NCBI GenBank assembly: GCA_016281275.1
Contig: JAEEIH010000028.1
Location: 1 to 59,671, forward strand
DNA length: 59,671 nucleotides
Source: Lachnospiraceae bacterium
GTDB taxonomy: Bacteria; Bacillota; Clostridia; Lachnospirales; Lachnospiraceae
Direction of reading: 5' to 3'
A model generated the notes under the pieces. The model saw only the letters and a program-made list of their open reading frames with translations. It was not told the DNA's origin and ran no database searches. This document shows, in pieces, positions 53,413-59,671 of the stretch; within the stretch, counting starts at the first letter, position 1; each line of letters opens with the position of its first letter. The position numbers and the translations under genes were made by a program.

Positions 53413-54273
53413 ATGGCAAGGTCCCGTTTTGACATAAAGAAGGTCCTTCTTTCCGTTACTGCGATCGCAAGCATGATGGTGCTTGCAATTGTTGTTGCAA
53501 AGATAGTTTCCTATTCTGTTGACATGTATCATTCGGGAAAAAAAGTTGATGAACTCCGTGAAAAGATCGGTGAGGCTGAACTTGTACTCGATACCGATGC
53601 CGAAACAGGCAGACCTGTCGCATATCGAAGCATTAAGCCCGAAGAGCACGAAGAAAAGCTTGTGAAAAAGACGGTCAGCGCAAAATACAAAGATCTCTAT
53701 GAACTCAACAGCGATCTGGCCGGGTGGGTAAGCATTGTTGGTACGAATGTCAATCTCCCCGTTATGCAGACGGTTTTTGATGAAGAATTTTATCTGCATA
53801 AGAATTTTGACAAGGAAGAAGACAGAGCGGGTCTTCCTTTCATAGATTACAGATGTGATACCGTAGATCGCAGTACCAACATAATCATTTACGGACATAA
53901 TATGAAAAACGGTGATATGTTCCATGATTTGCTTTTGTACGAGAATAAGAAATTTTTTGACGATCACCGATATATCCGTTTTGATACGATTTATGAAGAG
54001 GCAATATACGAAATCGTGGCGGTATTCAGGTCAAAGGTTATGTATATGACCGACGATGCTTTTAAATTTTATAATTTTATTGAAGCGGATGACGAAGATG
54101 ACCTTTCGGAGTATCTCGCGCAAATCGCAGGCATGAGTCTTTATGATACAGGTTCGTCTGAAGGACTTACAGATGAACTTATCACATTATCGACATGTGA
54201 ATATACGGAAGAGGACGGCAGATTTGTAGTTGTCGCGAGAAGAGTGGAAGAACAGACAATCCCGCAGCCATGA
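53413..54273 (+). CDS. srtB: Class B sortase
   Basis: Transpeptidase that anchors surface proteins to peptidoglycan. One N-terminal membrane helix (VLLSVTAIASMMVLAIVVAKI) is followed by the sortase B fold. Catalytic residues: His162 in IIYGHNMKNGDMF, Cys262 in LSTCEYTEEDGR and Arg270. Length of 286 is normal. A TTG at 53404 opens the frame, but ATG 53413 has AGAGGTTG at good spacing. The next gene, about 50 bp downstream, encodes a protein with an SPKTG sorting motif, the signal used by clostridial class B sortases. Confidence 0.93.
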   Translation: MARSRFDIKKVLLSVTAIASMMVLAIVVAKIVSYSVDMYHSGKKVDELREKIGEAELVLDTDAETGRPVAYRSIKPEEHEEKLVKKTVSAKYKDLYELNSDLAGWVSIVGTNVNLPVMQTVFDEEFYLHKNFDKEEDRAGLPFIDYRCDTVDRSTNIIIYGHNMKNGDMFHDLLLYENKKFFDDHRYIRFDTIYEEAIYEIVAVFRSKVMYMTDDAFKFYNFIEADDEDDLSEYLAQIAGMSLYDTGSSEGLTDELITLSTCEYTEEDGRFVVVARRVEEQTIPQP

Positions 54274-54326
54274 CTTGGTAAACAGGTGCGGACGATTGCG
54301 ATTGCTTAAGATAGGAGATAACGGTG

Positions 54327-55271
54327 ATGAATAAGATTAAAGCATATCCGAAAACAAAACATGAAGTGCTTGCGTCACTTATATCGTTTGTTTTGATCAT
54401 GGCGCTTTTCACCCTCATTATTCCTGCCGAAGATGTATCAGCCGGCATTAAGATCGCATTTAACGACGAAGAATACAATATATATACGGAGGATTACCCT
54501 GACCTTATTTCAAATAATATCTACGCCAAGTTCACCACGTCTGTTTCCGATCCCGATACTTATAAATTTAGTATGATCAGCGATGAAGCGCTTGATCCCT
54601 TTAAGAGCGCTCTTCAGAAAAAGAATATCAAGTGTGAGGACGATCTTTTCACGGCATTTAACATAAAATTGCTTCAGGAAACCGAAGACGATGACAAGGA
54701 AGTGTATAAAAGTGCTACCGTTTATGTACCGCTTCCGGATGATGCTCAGGAGTACCCCGATTATTGCACTTTTTATAAAGTTTCCGGGGGAACGGCATCT
54801 GTCATGCCGTCACGTGTATATACCGATGAAGAAGATATCAATTACGTCCAGATCATTCTGAGTGGCAAGGCTGATTATTCTCCTATATACGGCTTTGTAT
54901 TTGAGGACCCTTCAGAACTTGAAGCCGAAGAGGAAGAAGATGAGGAAGAGGAGGAAGAAGAGGAAGAGGAGGAAGAAGATGAAGACGAGGAAGAAGCAGC
55001 CACAACATCTGCTCCCACCGCTTCACCTACAAAAGCTCCCACAAAAACTCCTACAAAAGAAGTGACAAAAGCACCCGCAGCCACAAAGGGCGGATCGAAG
55101 ACATCGACTCCTGCGCGGAAAGACAACAGTCCGAAAACGGGTGATGAAATGAATTTTGTGATGCTTGGTCTTACGGGACTCAGCGCGACCGGAGTTCTTG
55201 TAACTACGATAGTTCTTCAGGTCAGGTCCAAAATTAACAAGAAAAAAAATACAGAGGACAGCAATGATTGA
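54327..55271 (+). CDS. Sortase-anchored surface protein with SPKTG motif
   Basis: A 314-residue exported protein: signal peptide-like N-terminus ([27 protein letters not shown]), an extracellular domain of about 170 residues with no recognised family, an uninterrupted acidic tract mostly of Glu (about residues 197-220), a Thr/Pro/Lys-rich wall-spanning region, then NSPKTGDE, a hydrophobic helix ([23 protein letters not shown]) and a basic tail, i.e. a complete cell-wall sorting signal. The adjacent srtB is the likely anchoring enzyme. ATG 54327 follows AGGAGA by 8 bases. The 3' end overlaps folE by 8 bp. Confidence 0.85.
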   Translation: MNKIKAYPKTKHEVLASLISFVLIMALFTLIIPAEDVSAGIKIAFNDEEYNIYTEDYPDLISNNIYAKFTTSVSDPDTYKFSMISDEALDPFKSALQKKNIKCEDDLFTAFNIKLLQETEDDDKEVYKSATVYVPLPDDAQEYPDYCTFYKVSGGTASVMPSRVYTDEEDINYVQIILSGKADYSPIYGFVFEDPSELEAEEEEDEEEEEEEEEEEEDEDEEEAATTSAPTASPTKAPTKTPTKEVTKAPAATKGGSKTSTPARKDNSPKTGDEMNFVMLGLTGLSATGVLVTTIVLQVRSKINKKKNTEDSND

Positions 55272-55833
55272 TAAGGATAAAATAAAAGAAGCGGTCGGCA
55301 TGCTGCTTGATGCCATCGGCGAAGATGCGTCAAGAGAAGGACTCAGAGATACTCCCGACAGAGTCGCAAGAATGTACGAGGAGATTTTTGCGGGCTATGA
55401 TGACGATGCATCCGCCAGATTGTCGCGTCAGTTCGAGGCTGAAGGAACAGGAAACGACAGCGGTGTGGTGATAGAAAGAGATATCACTTTTTACTCTGTG
55501 TGTGAGCATCATATGATGCCGTTTTTCGGAAAGGTTCATATAGCATATATTCCGGACAAAAAGATAGTCGGCCTCAGTAAGCTTGCGAGAACGGTTGAAG
55601 TGTTCGCCGGAAGACTTCAGGTTCAGGAAAGACTGACATCACAGATCGCGGATGCCGTTGAAAAAGAGCTCGGAGCAAAAGGCGTTCTTGTCGTCATATC
55701 TGCCGAACATACATGTATGACCATGAGAGGCGTCAAAAAGCCGGGAACTCAGACATATACGCTGTGTTCGCGAGGCGTTTTTGAGAAGGATGAATCATTA
55801 AAAAACAGCATACTCAGTCTTATGACGAAATAA
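55264..55833 (+). CDS. folE: GTP cyclohydrolase I
   Basis: Converts GTP to 7,8-dihydroneopterin triphosphate, first step of folate synthesis. Zinc and active-site motifs are [43 protein letters not shown] and [16 protein letters not shown]. Length of 189 is typical. The ATG lies inside the end of the preceding surface protein gene, with AGAGGA at 55253-55258, so translation is coupled to a functionally unrelated gene. folP and folBK follow closely. No folQ (Nudix) or folC is in the window. Confidence 0.96.
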   Translation: MIDKDKIKEAVGMLLDAIGEDASREGLRDTPDRVARMYEEIFAGYDDDASARLSRQFEAEGTGNDSGVVIERDITFYSVCEHHMMPFFGKVHIAYIPDKKIVGLSKLARTVEVFAGRLQVQERLTSQIADAVEKELGAKGVLVVISAEHTCMTMRGVKKPGTQTYTLCSRGVFEKDESLKNSILSLMTK

Positions 55834-55842
55834 GGAATGAAA

Positions 55843-56649
55843 ATGCGGATAAGAAACAAGGTATTTGATTTTGAAAATCATACATATATTTTTGCTATCC
55901 TTAACGTGACGCCGGACTCTTTTTCGGATGGCGGTGAAGCGTTCGAAACAGTGCTTGCACTGGATAAAGTCAAAAAATTGATAGAATCCGGCGCCGATGT
56001 TATCGATATCGGCGGCGAGTCGACCAGACCGGGATTCACGGAGGTTGATCCCGAAGAGGAAGCCAAAAGAGTAATTCCCGTAATTAAAGAGATCAGAAAA
56101 TTTTCGGATATCCCGATCAGCGTGGATACGAGAAAAGCTTTTGTTGCAAAGCTTGCCGTCGAGGCAGGTGCAGATATTGTTAATGATGTAAGCGGGCTCA
56201 GATTCGACAGAGAAATGGCAGGAGTGATCGCACAGACTGACGCATGTTGCTGCCTTATGCATGACGGATCTTATTTTGATAAGAAGGACGATTTCCTTTG
56301 CGGAATAATTGAAAATCTCGATACGATAGCGAATGATGCTTTAAGCGCGGGTATAGCCCGTGAAAAAATAATACTTGATCCTGGAATAGGGTTCGGAAAA
56401 GATGCCAAAGAGAACCTTGTTATCATACGCAACCTGAAATCTTTCAATGATCTCGGTTACCCTATTCTTCTGGGTTGTTCGAGAAAATCGGTCATCGGTG
56501 CGGTAACCGGTCTCGGTGTAAACGAGCGGCTTGAAGGTACGCTTGCGACAACCGCCATGGCTGTGATGTCCGGAACCGCTTTCGTAAGAGTTCATGATGT
56601 AAAGGAAAATCTGAGATTTATCGGCATGATGGAAGCATTATGCAGATGA
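55843..56649 (+). CDS. folP: Dihydropteroate synthase
   Basis: Condenses 6-hydroxymethyldihydropterin pyrophosphate with p-aminobenzoate; the sulfonamide target. TIM-barrel blocks are FAILNVTPDSFSDGGE, DIGGESTRPGF, SVDTRKAFVAKLAVEAGADIVNDVSG, DPGIGFGKDAKENL and GCSRKSVIG. ATG 55837 is also in frame, but AAGGA at 55832-55836 gives normal spacing only to ATG 55843. It starts 9 bp after folE. Confidence 0.95.
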   Translation: MRIRNKVFDFENHTYIFAILNVTPDSFSDGGEAFETVLALDKVKKLIESGADVIDIGGESTRPGFTEVDPEEEAKRVIPVIKEIRKFSDIPISVDTRKAFVAKLAVEAGADIVNDVSGLRFDREMAGVIAQTDACCCLMHDGSYFDKKDDFLCGIIENLDTIANDALSAGIAREKIILDPGIGFGKDAKENLVIIRNLKSFNDLGYPILLGCSRKSVIGAVTGLGVNERLEGTLATTAMAVMSGTAFVRVHDVKENLRFIGMMEALCR

Positions 56650-56686
56650 TCTTCCGGAGACTTTTTGAAAAATTTATGGAGATAAA

Positions 56687-57523
56687 ATGGACAGAATTCA
56701 TATAGAGAAGCTTGAAATATTTGCCAGACACGGCGTATGTACAGAGGAGAATTTTCTGGGGCAGAAATTTCTTATCTCGGCCGATCTTTACAAAGATCTT
56801 CATGAGGCCGGAATGACAGATGAACTGACCGCAACCGTTCATTACGGTAAGGTTTGTGAATATATTACGAAAATAGCAAGCGAGAATACATACAAGCTTA
56901 TAGAAAAACTTGCCGAAGAGATTGCTTCCAAGATACTGTTAAAATTTGACGTTGAAAAGGTTAAGATCAGAGTTGACAAACCCTGGGCACCCATGCTTTT
57001 ACATGTTGATACGGTTTTTGTTGAACTGGAAAGACAGTGGCATACATGTTATCTTTCGGTCGGTTCGAATGTCGGAGAACGTAAGCGGATCATTGACGAT
57101 TCGATTTCAAGGCTTGATTCATGCGATGAGATAAGAATTGTTTCAGTCTCCGACATTATCGAAACAAAGCCCTACGGGTTTACGGAACAACCGGATTTTT
57201 TAAATGCATGCGTGAAGATAAAGACTTTACTTCGACCTCATGAGCTTCTTGAAAAGTTGCAAACGATTGAATCCGATTTCGGTCGTGTAAGGACTGTTCA
57301 TTGGGGACCGCGAACACTTGATCTTGATATACTTTTCTATGATGATGAAAGAATTATAACAAGCGATCTTGTGATACCGCATCCGGATATGACAAATAGG
57401 TATTTTGTTTTGGAACCGCTCAGCAAAATTGCTCCGTTCTTTGTACATCCCGTTAAGGGAGAAACGGTTTGCGAATTGCTTGAAAAACTTAAAAGCAAGA
57501 CTCCGGAGGGGGTCTCTAAATAA
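56687..57523 (+). CDS. folBK: Bifunctional dihydroneopterin aldolase / HPPK (FolB-FolK fusion)
   Basis: A 278-residue fusion. Residues 1-118 are FolB (IHIEKLEIFARHGVCTEEN, EENTYKLIEKLAEEIA-like segment and the Lys/Tyr-containing C-terminal strand); residues 119-275 are FolK (YLSVGSNVGERKRII, ETKPYGFTEQPDFLNACV, DFGRVRTVHWGPRTLDLDILFYDD with the metal-binding Asp pair). Such fusions occur in several clostridia and streptococci. It catalyses two successive steps before FolP. It lies about 37 bp after folP. Confidence 0.95.
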   Translation: MDRIHIEKLEIFARHGVCTEENFLGQKFLISADLYKDLHEAGMTDELTATVHYGKVCEYITKIASENTYKLIEKLAEEIASKILLKFDVEKVKIRVDKPWAPMLLHVDTVFVELERQWHTCYLSVGSNVGERKRIIDDSISRLDSCDEIRIVSVSDIIETKPYGFTEQPDFLNACVKIKTLLRPHELLEKLQTIESDFGRVRTVHWGPRTLDLDILFYDDERIITSDLVIPHPDMTNRYFVLEPLSKIAPFFVHPVKGETVCELLEKLKSKTPEGVSK

Positions 57524-57559
57524 ATACTACAATAAACACTTGTAAAGGAGATTGTTATT

Positions 57560-58180
57560 ATGGTAATCAAGAGTGTAACAGATGCCGCATTCAAAAAATA
57601 CGGCAAAGTTGTAAAGGGGATTGACTGCACAGACCTGCTTAAAGTTCTTTCTACAAAGCCCATGCCTGCCGACAGTGTGGTTTACGTCGCTTCAGACAAG
57701 GATCTTGAGGCTGCAAAGGGAGCCAAAGAATTCGAGAAGAATTTCTACGGCGGGATTCCGATCGAAATCGGTTACTGCAATGGAAACAATAAGCTTCTAA
57801 ATGCTGTTGAGTATCACAGATGCAGCGAAGTAAACATCGCTCTTTACGATACGATACTTCTTGTCGGCGATCAGCGTGACATCGAGGATGATTTCACATA
57901 TGACACAGCCAAGATCGAGGCTTTCAAGGTTCCCGCAGGAACAGCTGTCGAGATGTACGCAACAACTCTTCACTATGCACCCTGCACAGGAGAAGGCGAC
58001 GGCTTCAGAGTGATCGTTATCCTTGCACGCGGCACCAATGCGGATCTTACCGAGCGTCCCGAAGGAATGCCCGAAGACAAGCTTCTCATGGCTGCCAACA
58101 AGTGGCTCATCGCTCATAAGGACGGCGGACAGGATCCTAAGGCTTTTATCGGTCTTAAGGGTGAGAACATCTCTATCTGA
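57560..58180 (+). CDS. DUF4867 family protein
   Basis: A 206-residue cytoplasmic protein matching the DUF4867 family, which looks cupin-like: an FYGGIPIEIGYCNGNN strand-loop, an acidic region EDDFTYDTAKIEAFKVPAGTAVEMYATTLHYAPC with possible metal-ligand His, and a VIVILARGTN strand. Family genes commonly sit among sugar catabolism genes; here the neighbour is xylulokinase. Its biochemical role is unknown. GGAGA lies before the ATG at 57560. Confidence 0.85.
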   Translation: MVIKSVTDAAFKKYGKVVKGIDCTDLLKVLSTKPMPADSVVYVASDKDLEAAKGAKEFEKNFYGGIPIEIGYCNGNNKLLNAVEYHRCSEVNIALYDTILLVGDQRDIEDDFTYDTAKIEAFKVPAGTAVEMYATTLHYAPCTGEGDGFRVIVILARGTNADLTERPEGMPEDKLLMAANKWLIAHKDGGQDPKAFIGLKGENISI

Positions 58181-58223
58181 GTAAAGATGTATTCACAGCC
58201 GCAATTGATCTGATTTATTCGTT

Positions 58224-58251
58224 CCGTGAATACCGGCAACGGTATACACGG
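58224..58251 (+). promoter_or_regulatory. GCAA-tetraloop hairpin between DUF4867 gene and xylB
   Basis: CCGTGAATACCG and CGGTATACACGG form a 12-bp stem with one A-A mismatch closed by a GCAA tetraloop. No T-run follows, so it more likely stabilises or marks processing of a shared mRNA than terminates it. A small GCGCT/AGCGC hairpin at about 58271-58285 follows. Confidence 0.55.
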
Positions 58252-58300
58252 ACGGAAAGATAAAAACGAAGCGCTTGTGTAGCGCAGAACGGAGTGTTTT

Positions 58301-59671
58301 ATGTTATATATCGGAGTTGATCTCGGAACAAGTGCCGTTAAGCTCCTCCTTATGGAAGGCAACGGCGCGATCAAGAAGATCGTATCAAAAGAATATCCTC
58401 TTTTCTTCCCCAATCCCGGCTGGTCGGAGCAGAAGCCCGAAGACTGGTGGACCGGTGTTACCGAGGGTATCAAAGAACTCACCGCTGAGTGTGACAAGTC
58501 GCAGGTTGCCGGTATAAGCTTTGGCGGACAGATGCACGGACTTGTTATCCTTGATGATAAGGATAATGTCATCCGTCCCGCAATCCTCTGGAATGACGGA
58601 CGTACACAGAAGGAGACCGATTATCTCAACAAGACAATCGGTACCGATAAGCTTTCAAAATATACGGCCAATATCGCATTTGCCGGCTTTACCGCACCCA
58701 AGATCCTCTGGGTTCGCGACAATGAGCCCGACAACTTCAAGAAGATCTGCAAGATCATGCTCCCGAAGGACTACATCGCATACAAGCTTTCCGGTGTGTT
58801 CTGCACTGATGTGTCGGATGCTTCCGGAATGCTTCTTCTTGATGTCAAGAACCGTAAGTGGTCTAAGGAAATGCTTGAGATCTGCGGTATCGGCGAAGAC
58901 AAGCTTCCCAAGCTTTTCGAGAGCTACGAGACAGTCGGAACGATCCTTCCCGCAGTGGCTAAAGAGCTCGGACTTCCCGAGACGGTTAAGATCGTTGCAG
59001 GTGCCGGTGACAACGCGGCCGCAGCGGTAGGAACCGGAACAGTCGGAGACGGAATGTGTAACATTTCTCTCGGAACATCGGGAACAGTATTTATCTCCAG
59101 CAAGAAATTCGGTGAGAATGACAACAACGCCATCCACAATTTTGATCATGCAGACGGCAGCTACCATCTTATGGGATGCATGCTTTCCGCAGCATCGTGC
59201 AACAAGTGGTTCATGGATGAGATCATCAAGACAAAGGACTATGCGGGAGAGCAGAAGGATATCACAGAAGATATGCTCGGTAACAACAGAGTATTCTTCC
59301 TTCCTTACCTTATGGGTGAGCGTTCACCTCACAACAATCCCGACGCGCGCGGTGCATTCATCGGCATGTCGATGGACACAACAAGAGAAGACATGACACT
59401 CGCCGTACTTGAGGGTGTTGCTTTCGGTCTCAGGGATTCCGTTGAAGTTGCAAGAAAGCTCGGTATCAAGCTTGAGCGTACAAAGATCTGCGGTGGTGGT
59501 GCAAGGTCACCTCTGTGGAGAAAGATCATCGCCACCGTTTTGAACCTCAAGGTTGACATCATCGAGTCAGAGGAAGGTCCCGCACTCGGCGGCGCTATGC
59601 TCGCAGCTGTTGCATGCGGTGAGTACGCAAGCGTTGAGGAAGCAGCTAAGAAGATCGTTAAGGTCATCGAC
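58301..59671 (+). CDS. xylB: Xylulokinase (FGGY family), 3' end cut by the window
   Basis: Phosphorylates D-xylulose to xylulose 5-phosphate. The frame runs from ATG 58301 (GGAG at 58291-58294) without a stop to the window edge, 457 codons; full proteins are about 485-510. FGGY blocks seen: IGVDLGTSAVKLLLM (phosphate 1), GISFGGQMHGLVILD with the substrate-binding MHG, WNDGRT, the catalytic Asp in AGAGDNAAAAVGTG, a SLGTSGTV block and GGGARSPLWRKIIA. The QMHG motif favours xylulokinase over gluconate or ribulose kinases. The adjacent DUF4867 gene fits a pentose locus. Confidence 0.93.
   Translation, partial: MLYIGVDLGTSAVKLLLMEGNGAIKKIVSKEYPLFFPNPGWSEQKPEDWWTGVTEGIKELTAECDKSQVAGISFGGQMHGLVILDDKDNVIRPAILWNDGRTQKETDYLNKTIGTDKLSKYTANIAFAGFTAPKILWVRDNEPDNFKKICKIMLPKDYIAYKLSGVFCTDVSDASGMLLLDVKNRKWSKEMLEICGIGEDKLPKLFESYETVGTILPAVAKELGLPETVKIVAGAGDNAAAAVGTGTVGDGMCNISLGTSGTVFISSKKFGENDNNAIHNFDHADGSYHLMGCMLSAASCNKWFMDEIIKTKDYAGEQKDITEDMLGNNRVFFLPYLMGERSPHNNPDARGAFIGMSMDTTREDMTLAVLEGVAFGLRDSVEVARKLGIKLERTKICGGGARSPLWRKIIATVLNLKVDIIESEEGPALGGAMLAAVACGEYASVEEAAKKIVKVID

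Noticed and set aside
54875..55126. Minus-strand ORF rich in serine
   Set aside because: It is the antisense of the poly-Glu codon tract of the SPKTG surface protein.

Overview
The window looks like a chromosomal segment of a strictly anaerobic, low-to-moderate GC Firmicute, most likely a gut or rumen Lachnospiraceae. Clues are a desulfoferrodoxin, the sporulation-lineage pair DUF2953/GerW, the order rpmB-asp23-fakA, a class B sortase beside an SPKTG surface protein, DUF4867 next to xylulokinase, and a TetM-like GTPase with a C-terminal YacP/Rae1-type nuclease domain. Taxonomy is inferred from protein families and gene order only.

Layout. 1-0.7 kb: an AT-rich orphan ORF resembling accessory or immunity genes, then degraded sequence. 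0.7-8 kb: a dicarboxylate-type symporter with an extra N-terminal domain, a Fur-family regulator, a C-terminally truncated MocR/GntR regulator facing a frameshifted alpha/beta hydrolase across a shared promoter region, then PlsC-like acyltransferase and GT4 glycosyltransferase genes (membrane lipid or glycolipid synthesis). 8-15 kb: one operon aroF-tyrA-aroB-aroA-aroC-aroE-aroQ behind a strong promoter; it has every shikimate enzyme except shikimate kinase. 15-24.7 kb: iron-dependent alcohol dehydrogenase, thiamine pyrophosphokinase, an SbcCD-like pair (YhaO/YhaN type), a GH43 glycosidase, an MFS and a MATE transporter. 24.8 kb: tRNA-Arg(CCG) with its own promoter and terminator. 25-30 kb: membrane metallophosphoesterase, membrane-anchored GNAT protein, TetM-like GTPase/Rae1-like fusion. 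30-34 kb: a minus-strand heterodimeric ABC exporter pair.

34-45.8 kb: desulfoferrodoxin, a secreted papain-like protein, NifS-like cysteine desulfurase, PHP phosphatase, RqcH, a rhomboid-like membrane protein with a zinc ribbon, two ABC-2 permeases without a local ATPase, and an unrecognised helical protein. 45.8-51 kb: small basic protein, DUF2953, GerW, L28, Asp23, FakA and a lone response regulator. 51-57.5 kb: SH3-domain protein, HtrA protease, sortase B and its likely SPKTG substrate, then folE-folP-folBK. 57.5 kb to the end: DUF4867 protein and a xylulokinase cut by the window edge.

Most of the window is ordinary core genome. The most interesting items are: the TetM-like/Rae1-like fusion, which joins two activities known to act at the ribosomal A site; a family of GGGGACGGGGG palindromes (REP/REPIN-like), including a 195-bp element with perfect 17-bp terminal inverted repeats and one that supplies the last codons of fur and abuts a truncated MocR gene; the symporter fusion; and the secreted C/H/D protein. 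I see no CRISPR array, prophage, rRNA or complete insertion sequence.
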